64,000 nucleotides of DNA from JALYLC01 sp963743275. Its GTDB lineage: Bacteria; Actinomycetota; Thermoleophilia; Gaiellales; JALYLC01. Below are positions 51,527 through 59,906 of this stretch, in pieces. The notes below the pieces were generated by a model, which saw only the letters and a program-made list of their open reading frames with translations, was not told where the DNA came from and did no database searches. The first letter of the stretch is position 1. Each line of letters starts with the position of its first letter. The translations under genes and the position numbers were made by a program. Where the stretch lies: NCBI GenBank assembly GCA_963743275.1, contig CAVUPB010000002.1, positions 124,001 to 188,000 on the forward strand, in the 5' to 3' direction.

Positions 51527-54096
51527 CCGTGCCGGTGGGGCGGGAAGGGGCGACGCTCGTCGACCTCGTCGAGCAGTCGGCGGGCGTGCATGCCGACCGC
51601 GCAGCGCTCGTGACGCGAGTCGGCCTGCGCGACGATGTCTGGACCTACGCGCGGCTGTGGCGCGCGGTGATGGCGATCGCGGAGTGGCTCGTGGACGACG
51701 CGGCGGTGCGGCCGGGCGAGCGGGTCGCTCTGATCGGCCCGAACGAGCCGCGGTTGGTCGCGGCATCGGTGGGCGTCATGCTGGCGGGCGGGATCGTGGT
51801 CCCGGTCGAGCAGCACGCCACGCCGGCTTTCGTCGAGCGTGTGCTCACCCACACCCAGGCCGTGCTGCTGCTCGCCGGCGGCGACCCACCGAAGACCGGC
51901 TGCTGCCCTGTCCGTCCCCTCGCCTCGCTGCCGATCGAGCCGACCCGCCCCATCGTGCGGCGTCCCGTCGCGGCCGACGTCGCCGAAATCGTCTCGACCT
52001 CGGGGACGACGGGACATCCCAAGGCGGTCGTGCTGACGCACGCCAACGTGATGGCGAACGTACGCTCCGTTCGCGGCATCCTGCCCCAGCGCGAGGACTA
52101 TCGCCTGCTCTCGGTGCTACCGCTCTCGCACATGCTCGAGCAGACGGCCGGGCTCTTCGTGCCGCTGCTCTACGGAGCTTCGATCACCTACCCGTCGAGC
52201 CGGCAGCCGGCCGTGGTGCTCGACACGCTGCGGCGCGGGCGGGCGACGACGATGGTGGTCGTCCCGCAGGTGATGCAACTGCTTCTGGACGGCATCGAGC
52301 GGTCCGTCGAGCACGCAGGCGCGGGTCGGCGATGGCGTCGTTCGCAACGTCTCGCCGAGCGCCTTCCCTTCCGTGCCCGGCGCGTTGTCTTCCGCCCGGT
52401 GCTCGGCCGTCTCGGCGGTGCGCTCGACCTCCTGATCTCCGGTGGGGCCAGCTTGCCGGAGCCGCTCGCCGCCGCCTGGGAGCGCATGGGCGTCGCCGTG
52501 CTGAACGGGTACGGCACGACCGAGTGCTCACCGATCATCTCGACCACGAGTCTCGATGATCGCCCGCTGGGATCGGACGGGCCGCCCGTGCCGGGCGTCG
52601 AGGTCCGGATCGACTCGGAGGGCGAGATCCAGGTGCGCGGAGCAAGCGTGACCGCCGGCTACTGGCACGACGACGAGGCGACCGCGGCGGCCTTCACTCC
52701 GGACGGCTGGTACCGAACCGGTGACACGGGCGCGCTCGACGCGCGAGGACACCTGCACGTCCGCGGGCGCCTGCGCGACCTGATCGTGTTGGCAAGCGGG
52801 CTCAAGGTGCAGCCGGAGGATGTGGAACAGGCGTTGCTCGCCGAACCGCAGATCGCCGACTGCGTCGTGCTCACCCGGCCCGACGAGCGCGGGACGCCGC
52901 ACATCCACGCGGCGGTCAGGTGCGACCCCGCCATTCCGGCGGCAGAGCGCCGGCCCCGGGTGGCCGAGGCCGTGCGGCGTGCCAACGCCGTGCTCGCCGC
53001 GCACCAGCGCATCAGCGGGTTCACGCTCTGGGAAGAGGACGACTTTCCGCGCACCGCCGCGCGCAAGGTACGCCGCGGCGAGGTCGCCGCTCGCCTCGCC
53101 GGCGAGCCCGCACACGACCTCGCGCCGTCGTCGCCGCCGGCCCTGGGCGACGAGCGGCTCGCCCGAGCGCGCGAGCTGCTGGCGAGCGTGTGCGACGTCC
53201 CCGAGGAGTCCCTTGCACCCGAGGCGGACCTGGCGCTCGACCTCGGACTCGACTCGGTCGGCCAACTCGAGCTCGCGGTCGCGCTCGAGGGCGCGCTGGG
53301 CATCCGGTTCGAGGACAGCGATCTCGCACGCATCAGGACCGTCGGCGACCTGCTCGGCATGCTCGACGAGCACGAGCGAGTCGCGGTCGAGGCGGTCACG
53401 GAGCCGGCGGCCTGGGCGCGGGCGGCACCGGCGCGGGCCGCGCGCGAGGCGCTCCAGCGGGGTGTCCTCTTCCCCGCGAGCAGGCTGGCGTGCCGGCCGT
53501 TCGTCGTGGACGGGACGCAGCATCTGAGTGGCTTGTCGCCACCGCTCCTGCTCGTCGCCAACCACGCGAGCCACCTCGACGCGGTGTCGATCCTGCGGGC
53601 GCTTCCGGCGCACCTGCGCCGCCGTACGGCTGTCGCCGCCGCGGCGGACACGTTCTTCACGTCGCGCCTGCTCGGCGGCGTCGTGTCGCTCGTGCTCTGC
53701 GCGTTCCCGTTCTCGCGCACGGGGCGGACGCGCGAGAGCCTCGAAAGCTGCGGCATGCTCGCCGACGATGGGTGGTCGGTGCTCGTCTTCCCCGAGGGCA
53801 CGCGCTCGCTGACCGGGGGCATGGGGCCATTCCGCGGCGGCATCGGTGTCCTCGCGTTGGGGTTGCGGGCGCCCGTCGTCCCGATCTCGGTCACAGGCAC
53901 GTTCGAGCTCCTGCCGAAGGGTGCGCGGCGCCCCGGCCGCGGGCCGGTGTCGGTGTGGTTCGGGCCGCCGGTCGAGCTCCCCGCGGGCGTCGAGCACGAG
54001 CAGGCGACGGCGCTGATCGAAGACGCGGTGCGCGGTCTCGTGGAGAGAGCCGCGCGCGGGCGTCGTTCCCGTACCGAACACGCAAGGCACCAGTGA
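51523..54096 (+). CDS. Acyl-CoA/ACP synthetase - acyl carrier protein - acyltransferase fusion
   Basis: This 857-residue protein has three domains. About 1-520 is an AMP-forming acyl ligase: VSTSGTTGHPKAVVLTHANV, NGYGTTECSPIIS, YRTGDTGALDARGHLHVRGR, and the catalytic Lys in FPRTAARKVRRGE. About 535-620 is an acyl carrier protein with LDLGLDSVGQLELAVALEG, the phosphopantetheine Ser being 578. About 640-857 is a PlsC-type acyltransferase: NHASHLD (680-686) and FPEGTRS. It can activate a fatty acid, load it on its own carrier and pass it to a lipid acceptor. The E. coli Aas protein joins ligase and acyltransferase but lacks the carrier. GTGA overlap with the kinase fusion. Confidence 0.88.
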   Translation: MTVPVGREGATLVDLVEQSAGVHADRAALVTRVGLRDDVWTYARLWRAVMAIAEWLVDDAAVRPGERVALIGPNEPRLVAASVGVMLAGGIVVPVEQHATPAFVERVLTHTQAVLLLAGGDPPKTGCCPVRPLASLPIEPTRPIVRRPVAADVAEIVSTSGTTGHPKAVVLTHANVMANVRSVRGILPQREDYRLLSVLPLSHMLEQTAGLFVPLLYGASITYPSSRQPAVVLDTLRRGRATTMVVVPQVMQLLLDGIERSVEHAGAGRRWRRSQRLAERLPFRARRVVFRPVLGRLGGALDLLISGGASLPEPLAAAWERMGVAVLNGYGTTECSPIISTTSLDDRPLGSDGPPVPGVEVRIDSEGEIQVRGASVTAGYWHDDEATAAAFTPDGWYRTGDTGALDARGHLHVRGRLRDLIVLASGLKVQPEDVEQALLAEPQIADCVVLTRPDERGTPHIHAAVRCDPAIPAAERRPRVAEAVRRANAVLAAHQRISGFTLWEEDDFPRTAARKVRRGEVAARLAGEPAHDLAPSSPPALGDERLARARELLASVCDVPEESLAPEADLALDLGLDSVGQLELAVALEGALGIRFEDSDLARIRTVGDLLGMLDEHERVAVEAVTEPAAWARAAPARAAREALQRGVLFPASRLACRPFVVDGTQHLSGLSPPLLLVANHASHLDAVSILRALPAHLRRRTAVAAAADTFFTSRLLGGVVSLVLCAFPFSRTGRTRESLESCGMLADDGWSVLVFPEGTRSLTGGMGPFRGGIGVLALGLRAPVVPISVTGTFELLPKGARRPGRGPVSVWFGPPVELPAGVEHEQATALIEDAVRGLVERAARGRRSRTEHARHQ

Positions 54097-54099
54097 GCA

Positions 54100-54117
54100 G
54101 GGGCAGCGTCGCGCCCC
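54100..54117. terminator. Weak hairpin between convergent genes
   Basis: GGGGC (54100-54104) and GCCCC (54113-54117) form a 5-bp GC stem with an 8-base loop, in the 26 bases between the stops of the acyl-ligase fusion and the MFS gene. No T-run. A short bidirectional terminator is possible. Confidence 0.3.
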
Positions 54118-54122
54118 ATACG

Positions 54123-55766
54123 TCAGTGCCCTCCCGAGCGCTCCGCCGCCGCGGCGTTCGCTTCCACTCGCTGGAGCGCCACCGCGTCGGCCTCCGAGCG
54201 CGCCCGCGAATTGCCCGTCACGACGGCGAGGAAGTCGTCGCGCTCGAGCGCATAGAGCCGGGCGTCGGTGATGGCCCGCACGGTCGCCGTTCGCGGCACG
54301 TCCTGGAGCAACGCGATCTCGCCGAAGAAGTCCCCGGGGCCGGCGTCGATGGTCTGGGAGCCCGCATCGATCGTGAGCCCGCCGCTGCCGACGACATAGA
54401 AGCGGTCGCCGGCGTCGCCGGCGTGAATCACGACGTCTCCGGCCGCGACGTCGACCTGGACGAGATGCGAGGCGATGCGCTCCTTGGCGACGAGTGAGAG
54501 CGGGGCGAAGACCGCGACGCGCTCGATCAGGTCGAGCTGCGATGCGGGCGCAACGTCCGAGTCGATCCCGAGCAGCCGCCGATGAGAGACGAGGACGAGC
54601 ACGGGGAGGATCGCGCCGACCGCGACGAACGCCGGCCGTAGCCCGATCAGGCGGATGACCGCAGGCGCGACGAACGAGCCGATCGCCGTCGCACCCATCG
54701 CAAGACCCCAGGTCACGCCCAGCACGCGGGTCAGTACGTCGTCGGGGACGGTGCGCTGGAGGAGCGTGAACCCCGAGACGTCGACGACGCTGTTCGCGGC
54801 GCCGATCACCGCGAGGAGGCCGACCATGGCCGCGGCGTACGGGAGCGGCGCCATCAGCGCGATCGGGATGCCCCAGAGGACGAGGGCCCACGCGAACGGC
54901 GGCGCGAGTCGATCGCCGCGCAGCGAGACCGCGGCGAGCGCGCCGACCAGGCCCCCTGCTCCGATCGCCGCCGTCAGGTATCCGACCTCCGTCGCGCCGT
55001 CGTGGAGCACCTGGTACGCCGCGACGACGATCAGCACGTTCAGGCACCCGCGGACGAACGTCTGCGAGGCGATCAGCCCCACGAGCAGGCGCGCGCGGGG
55101 GACGTCGCCGATTGCCCTGAACCCTTCCAGGAGGCCGACTCCCGACGCGTTCGCGGGAGCGTCGATGCGCCCCGGGACCGAGACGCGCGCGAGCAGGGCG
55201 GCCGACACAAGGAGCGCAGCCGCGCCGGCCGCGAAGACCGCTGCGACATCGGCGAAGGCGACGAGCACTCCGGCAGCGAGCGGACCGAGGAGGGTGCCGA
55301 GGCTCTCGAGCGTCGAGGTCGCTCCGTTCGCGGCGATCAGCTCCCTCGCCGTGCGCGCCAGCGACGGCAGCAGCGCGATCAGGGCGGGCCGGAACAGCGT
55401 CGTGCAGACGCCTATCGCAGACGCGGCGGCGAAGACCATGATGCGATCGTCCATGAGGGCGCCCGCGGCCGAGAGCGCGAGCGCAGCCGTGCCCAGGAGC
55501 ACGATCCCGAGGAGGAACCGCTCGCGCCGGAAGCGGTCGCCGAGCGACGTTGCGAACGGCGCGATCAGGGCCGCGGGGAGCAGTCGCATGAGGCCGGCGA
55601 TTCCGACCGCCGTGGATCCGCCGTGGCCGTAGGCGAACACCCCCAGCGCCACGAAGTGCGCCCACTCGGCGCAGACCGAGGCGCCCCAGGCCAGTTCGGC
55701 GCGGCGGATGTCCGCGTTCTGAGCCGTGACGGCGAGGGCGCCGAACGCCTGGCGTGGCCGGGGCAC
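54123..55766 (-). CDS. MFS transporter with C-terminal cyclic-nucleotide-binding domain
   Basis: This 547-residue protein has about twelve membrane helices over residues 25-405 (for example FAAASAIGVCTTLFRPALIALLPS, in parts) with the MFS loop SLGDRFRRERFLLG. A soluble cNMP-binding domain covers about 425-530: AGDVVIHAGDAGDRFYVVG, and the cassette GDFFGEIALLQDVPRTATV with conserved Glu and Arg. The fusion suggests transport controlled by cAMP, cGMP or another ligand. The substrate is unknown; a lipid or metabolite of the neighbouring operon is a guess. Start GTG 55766-55764, no clear ribosome binding site. Divergent from cds1. Confidence 0.85.
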   Translation of the reverse strand: MPRPRQAFGALAVTAQNADIRRAELAWGASVCAEWAHFVALGVFAYGHGGSTAVGIAGLMRLLPAALIAPFATSLGDRFRRERFLLGIVLLGTAALALSAAGALMDDRIMVFAAASAIGVCTTLFRPALIALLPSLARTARELIAANGATSTLESLGTLLGPLAAGVLVAFADVAAVFAAGAAALLVSAALLARVSVPGRIDAPANASGVGLLEGFRAIGDVPRARLLVGLIASQTFVRGCLNVLIVVAAYQVLHDGATEVGYLTAAIGAGGLVGALAAVSLRGDRLAPPFAWALVLWGIPIALMAPLPYAAAMVGLLAVIGAANSVVDVSGFTLLQRTVPDDVLTRVLGVTWGLAMGATAIGSFVAPAVIRLIGLRPAFVAVGAILPVLVLVSHRRLLGIDSDVAPASQLDLIERVAVFAPLSLVAKERIASHLVQVDVAAGDVVIHAGDAGDRFYVVGSGGLTIDAGSQTIDAGPGDFFGEIALLQDVPRTATVRAITDARLYALERDDFLAVVTGNSRARSEADAVALQRVEANAAAAERSGGH

Positions 55767-55842
55767 GTAGGGGAGTCAACCCGACGACGGCATTCCGCGG
55801 GCCGGTAGCGAAGCCGCGCGAGGCCCGGCCCGGGGAGCTGCC

Positions 55843-56994
55843 GTGCATCCGTCGCGCTCGGGAATCGGGGAAACTACGCGGGTGACGACGTCCCGGAACG
55901 GTCGCGAGGGCCTCGGCCCGAGAGCCTGGGCGGACGAGGCCGTGCGTCGCATCGAAGCCGACGCGAACCGGTCGGCCGATACGCATCTGCACGCGTTCCC
56001 CCTGCCCGGGGACTGGAACGTCGACCTGTACCTCAAGGACGAGTCCGTGCACCCGACGGGGTCGCTGAAGCACCGCCTCGCCCGCTCGCTCTTCCTGTAC
56101 GGCCTGTGCAACGGCTGGATCGCCGAGGGGACGACGATCGTCGAGGCCTCGACCGGCTCGACGGCCGTCTCCGAGGCGTACTTCGCGCGCTTCCTCGGCC
56201 TGCCGTTCGTGGCGGTGATGCCGGCATCCACGAGTCCCGAGAAGATCGCGCTGATCGAGGCCGAGGGAGGGTCGTGCCACCTGGTCGACGATGCGACGAC
56301 GGTGTACGACGAGGCGCATCGGCTCGCTTCCGAGCGCGGCGGATACTTCCTCGACCAGTTCACCTACGCGGAGCGCGCCACCGACTGGCGCGGCAACAAC
56401 AACATCGCGGAGTCGATCTTCAGCCAGATGTCACTGGAGCGGCACCCCGTCCCCACGTGGATCGTGGTGGGGGCCGGCACCGGCGGGACGAGTGCGACGA
56501 TCGGCCGCTACGCCCGCTTCGGCCGGCATCCCACGCAGATGTGCATCGTCGACCCGGAGGACTCGATCTTCTACTCGGCCTGGTCGGGCGATCCCTCGGC
56601 GTTCACCGGCCGGAAGTCCCGCATCGAGGGCATCGGGCGCCAGCGCGTCGAGCCGTCGTTCCTCCCGGACATCGTCGACCGGATGATCCAGGTGCCCGAT
56701 GCCGCGTCGATCGCCACGATGCGGCTCGTGCGCGAGCGCACGGGCCGGAGCGTCGGCGGCTCCACCGGGACCAACGTCTGGGGCGCGCTCCAGCTGGTTG
56801 CCGAGATGCGCGCCCGCGACGAGCGTGGCAGCGTCGTGACCCTGATCTGCGACGGCGGCGACCGCTACGCCGGCACCTACTACAGCGACGCGTGGGTTGC
56901 CGAGCAGGGTCTCGACCTCGCGCCCTACCGAGAGGCCGTGGAGGCGTTCCTCGAGGGTGGTGCGTTCCGCGTCTCCGGGCCTAGACCTCGGTGA
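55843..56994 (+). CDS. cds1: L-cysteine desulfhydrase Cds1-like PLP enzyme
   Basis: This 383-residue fold-type II PLP protein is very similar in pattern to mycobacterial Cds1. It has RRIEADANRSADTHL, YLKDESVHPTGSLKHRLARS with PLP-binding Lys76, IVEASTGSTAVSEAYFARFL, FTYAERATDWRGNNNIAES and the phosphate-binding IVVGAGTGGTSATIGRY. Cds1 breaks cysteine to pyruvate, ammonia and sulfide; cysteine synthase activity is the alternative in this fold. GTG 55843 has GGGGAG seven bases upstream. Its 3' end overlaps the small DUF1059 gene on the other strand by 14 bases. Confidence 0.88.
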   Translation: MHPSRSGIGETTRVTTSRNGREGLGPRAWADEAVRRIEADANRSADTHLHAFPLPGDWNVDLYLKDESVHPTGSLKHRLARSLFLYGLCNGWIAEGTTIVEASTGSTAVSEAYFARFLGLPFVAVMPASTSPEKIALIEAEGGSCHLVDDATTVYDEAHRLASERGGYFLDQFTYAERATDWRGNNNIAESIFSQMSLERHPVPTWIVVGAGTGGTSATIGRYARFGRHPTQMCIVDPEDSIFYSAWSGDPSAFTGRKSRIEGIGRQRVEPSFLPDIVDRMIQVPDAASIATMRLVRERTGRSVGGSTGTNVWGALQLVAEMRARDERGSVVTLICDGGDRYAGTYYSDAWVAEQGLDLAPYREAVEAFLEGGAFRVSGPRPR

Positions 56995-57154
56995 TCACGT
57001 CCCGGATCGCGACGACGACCTCCGGGGGAACCTCGTCCATCCCGTGGGCTTCGCGCGCGTGCGAGTGGATCTCCTCGAAGAGCGCCGTCTCGTCCTCGTT
57101 GCGCGTCACCCAGTCGCACCCGGGCACGACATCGCCGCACTTGAACTGCTTCAT
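56981..57154 (-). CDS. DUF1059 family small metal-binding protein
   Basis: This 57-residue protein is too short for most gene finders. It starts MKQFKCGDVVPGCDW and ends VAIRDVITEV. Cys6, Cys13, His30, His32 and His37 (in HSHAREAHG) are the conserved metal-ligand pattern of DUF1059, a family described as small metal-binding proteins of unknown role. ATG 57154-57152 is preceded by AGGAG at seven bases. It converges on cds1, with a 14-base overlap, and is divergent from the amidotransferase gene 100 bases away. Confidence 0.88.
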   Translation of the reverse strand: MKQFKCGDVVPGCDWVTRNEDETALFEEIHSHAREAHGMDEVPPEVVVAIRDVITEV

Positions 57155-57254
57155 CTCAAGGCTCCTGACCGTCTGTTGGCGCCAATAGTAGAGCGCCCGG
57201 GGGCCGGCCGGCCGACGGGGCGCCGGGGCACGCGAGCGCGGGTACGATCGCCCG

Positions 57255-58175
57255 ATGTGCCGGATCCTGGCCTACCTCGGCGAGCCGCTCTCGCTGCAGC
57301 GTCTGCTCTTCGACACCGACAACAACCTCGTCCGGCAGTCGTACAGCCCGCGGATGATGAATACGTTCCTCAACCTCGCGGGCTTCGGCATGAAGGCGTG
57401 GGATCCGACGTCGTTGCGGCCCGAGGATCCGTTCACCTACCGCGCGACCACTCTGCCGTCGTTCGACCGCAACCTCCGCGCGATCTCGTCGAAGCTCGCG
57501 CCGACGTGCCTGGTCGCCCACGTCCGCGGGGTCACCTACTCCGGCGACGCGGTCGTCGCCGAGACGAACCTGCACCCCTTCCACTTCGCCGGCGCTCGCG
57601 TCGTCCTCGCGCACAACGGGCACCTGCGCCAGTTCTCGCGCATGCGCTACGCGCTGCTCGAGCACGTGCGGCCGGAGCTTGCCGCGTGCATCGAGGGCAC
57701 GACCGACTCCGAATGGATCTACGCGCTGGTGCTCTCGCAGCTCGACGATCCCTGCGGGCTGCCGGAGACGCGCGAGCTGGCCGATGCCACCGCCGGCGCC
57801 CTCCGCATCCTGCGCAGCGTGCGCGCGGCGCACGGCATCGACACCTCTTCGCCGGTCAATCTCTGCGTGAGCACCGGCCGCTCCGTCGTCGCGACGCGCC
57901 TCTCGTTCGACTACGGCTGGTACCCGCCGGAGGACGAGATGCTCGAGACCGACCTCCCGTTCGTGAGCCTCTGGTATGCGATCGGCGGCGAGTACGCCGA
58001 GCGCGACGGCGACTGGCAGATGACGGCCGGCGATCCGCCGCGCTCGGTGCTCATCGCCTCCGAGCCGCTCACGGCCGACTTCTCGACCTGGTTCGAGGTT
58101 CCCGAATACTCGATGCTGACTGCCGAGCTGACGCCGGAAGGAGTCGACTTCGAGACGCGAGACCTCGATGTCTGA
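57255..58175 (+). CDS. Class II glutamine amidotransferase domain protein
   Basis: This 306-residue protein starts MCRILAYLGEPLSLQ. Cys2 becomes the N-terminal nucleophile after Met removal, the rule in Ntn-type (GATase II) amidotransferases. CLVAHVRGVTYSGD and VVLAHNGHLRQFS hold the conserved Arg and Asn-Gly of the glutamine site. It has no synthetase domain, so it resembles YafJ/EgtC-like stand-alone proteins that hydrolyse gamma-glutamyl bonds. The substrate is unknown. It overlaps by eight bases the cyclic-nucleotide-binding gene that follows, pointing to joint regulation. Confidence 0.88.
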   Translation: MCRILAYLGEPLSLQRLLFDTDNNLVRQSYSPRMMNTFLNLAGFGMKAWDPTSLRPEDPFTYRATTLPSFDRNLRAISSKLAPTCLVAHVRGVTYSGDAVVAETNLHPFHFAGARVVLAHNGHLRQFSRMRYALLEHVRPELAACIEGTTDSEWIYALVLSQLDDPCGLPETRELADATAGALRILRSVRAAHGIDTSSPVNLCVSTGRSVVATRLSFDYGWYPPEDEMLETDLPFVSLWYAIGGEYAERDGDWQMTAGDPPRSVLIASEPLTADFSTWFEVPEYSMLTAELTPEGVDFETRDLDV

Positions 58176-59143
58176 CCGCGAGACCGCCGACTTCCTCGCC
58201 ACGGTTCCCCTCCTCGCGGGGCGAGACGAAACGGACCTCGAGGCGCTCGCGCGGGTCGTGCGGCGGCGGGCGGTACCGGCGGGCGAGACCCTCTGGCACC
58301 AGGGGGAGCAGGCGCGGGAGCTGCTCTTCATCGTCGACGGCTCCGTCTCGGCGTCGCTGCGCCTGCCGGGGGATCGCACGGTGGAGGTCTGGACAGCGGG
58401 TCGGGGCGAGGCCGTCGGAGAGATCGCGCTGCTCGACGGCAAGGGCCACACGATGAGCGTGCGCGCGAACGAGACCGCGACGGTGCTCGCGCTCGGCCGG
58501 CTGGAGTTCGCGGCGCTGCTCGCGCGCCAGGATCCATCGGCGTTCAGGCTGAAGCGCGGCCTGGCCGCGCTCTTCACCTCGCGCATGCGCGCCCAGTTCG
58601 GGAACCTCGCCGTCTCGCTCGGCGGCGAGCCGGCCGGCCCGCGGGCCGAGGATGCGGCTCGGACGCTCGCCGAGCTGCGGTACTGCGGTCCGCCCGACAG
58701 CAAGTACGTGCGTCGCATGGCGACCTTCCACGACTTCGATGCGCTCGCCCTCTGGGGCTTCCTGACGTCGGGGCGGTATGCCGAGTGCCCTGCGGGGCGC
58801 GCGCTGCTCGCCGAGGGCGCGCCGTCGGCGGCCTGCTATCTCACGATCAACGGCGCGGTCGAGAAGGTGCTGCTGCGCGGCGACCGGCGTATCCGCGTCG
58901 GACTGGCGGGACCGGGGAGGACGTTCGGCTACGAGGGCCTCATCGACGGCAGCGCCATCTCCCGTGACCGCGATCACGCGCGAGCGCGCGCTCCTGCTCG
59001 TGTTGCCGCCCGGCCCGTTCGAGCAGCTCTTCAACGGCGAAGACGCCGTCTCGCGCGTCTTCCTCGACGTGATCCAGCGGGAGCTGGTGACCACGTTGCG
59101 CCAGGCGCTGCGCCAGCATGCTCGCCTCGCTGCGAGCCTTTAG
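58168..59143 (+). CDS. Protein with two cyclic-nucleotide-binding domains, with apparent +1 frameshift
   Basis: The product is 324 residues if one C is removed from CCC 58961-58963. Domain 1 (about 10-125): LATVPLLAGRDETDLEALAR, GEAVGEIALLDGKGHTMSV. Domain 2 (about 195-315): ATFHDFDALALWGFL, SAACYLTINGAVEKVLLRG, GRTFGYEGLIDGSA, then, in the +1 frame, TRERALLLVLPPGPFEQLF and the C-terminal VIQRELVTTLRQALRQHARL, stopping at TAG 59141-59143. No DNA-binding or catalytic domain. The whole looks like a sensor partner of the amidotransferase it overlaps. As given, the frame switches to an Arg/Ala-rich nonsense tail, so an indel is likely. Confidence 0.78.
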
Positions 59144-59173
59144 CGCACACGACGGTCGCCTCGAGGTCGCGGG

Positions 59174-59872
59174 GTGCGCTCAAACCACCCTCAGCTGATG
59201 GATACGGAGCGGCCCGAGCGGCGCCGATGCCTGTTGGACGGTGAGGGACGACTCTGCATTCCGAATGACGCAGGCCGCGTGACGCTCGCCGAGGAGCCTG
59301 CGGGCGACAGCAGGCGGTCGGCGGCTCTCGATGGTTGGGTCGCGGCATTCGATCGCGAGGTGGAGCAGAGCGGCGATTTCGCCGCGAGCATCGCAGCGAT
59401 GACGGCCCACGGCTGCTTCGACGTACGCGCGGTCGTCGAGCGCTGGATCCGCGCGAACCCGAGCGGCGAGGCGACCGTCGTGCCGTTGCGGCCGGCGCTC
59501 CAGGAGCCCGAGCCGCCGCAGCCCGTACCCGAGGAAGCCCCGGTACCCGAAGAAGCCGCCGCACCACCGGAGCCGGCAGCGGACGCGGAACGGACGTCGC
59601 CGAGGCCGGAGGCCGCGTCGTCCCCGGACGTCGCGTATTTCCACGGGTTGCTGCAAGGCGGGATCGAGCGCGCGCAGATCGACGAGGCCTTCCCGGACTT
59701 CCGGCTCGTGATCGACGAGGCGGTCCGCCAGTACGAGGCGGCGGCGCCGATCCTCAGCGTCGTCCCCCCGGGTCCGTCGCGCGAGGATCTCAACGACGAG
59801 ATCCGTGGCATGCGGCAGGAGCTCCAGGCATCCGGGACACGCGGCCGGTGGCGCCGGCGCGCGCGCGACTGA
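59174..59872 (+). CDS. Hypothetical protein with acidic Pro/Glu linker
   Basis: This 232-residue soluble protein has an N-terminal globular part (about 1-100, with LDGWVAAFDREVEQSGDFAA), a Pro/Glu/Ala linker (about 105-150) and a helical C-terminal part (AYFHGLLQGGIERAQIDEAF, then FRLVIDEAVRQYE). No known family. GTG 59174 has GAGG seven bases upstream; ATG 59198 is an in-frame alternative. It follows the two-domain cyclic-nucleotide-binding gene by 30 bases on the same strand and may be its co-transcribed partner. Confidence 0.65.
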   Translation: MRSNHPQLMDTERPERRRCLLDGEGRLCIPNDAGRVTLAEEPAGDSRRSAALDGWVAAFDREVEQSGDFAASIAAMTAHGCFDVRAVVERWIRANPSGEATVVPLRPALQEPEPPQPVPEEAPVPEEAAAPPEPAADAERTSPRPEAASSPDVAYFHGLLQGGIERAQIDEAFPDFRLVIDEAVRQYEAAAPILSVVPPGPSREDLNDEIRGMRQELQASGTRGRWRRRARD

Positions 59873-59906
59873 CGGGGAGGAGCCCCGGAGCCGATCCGGA
59901 CGACGG

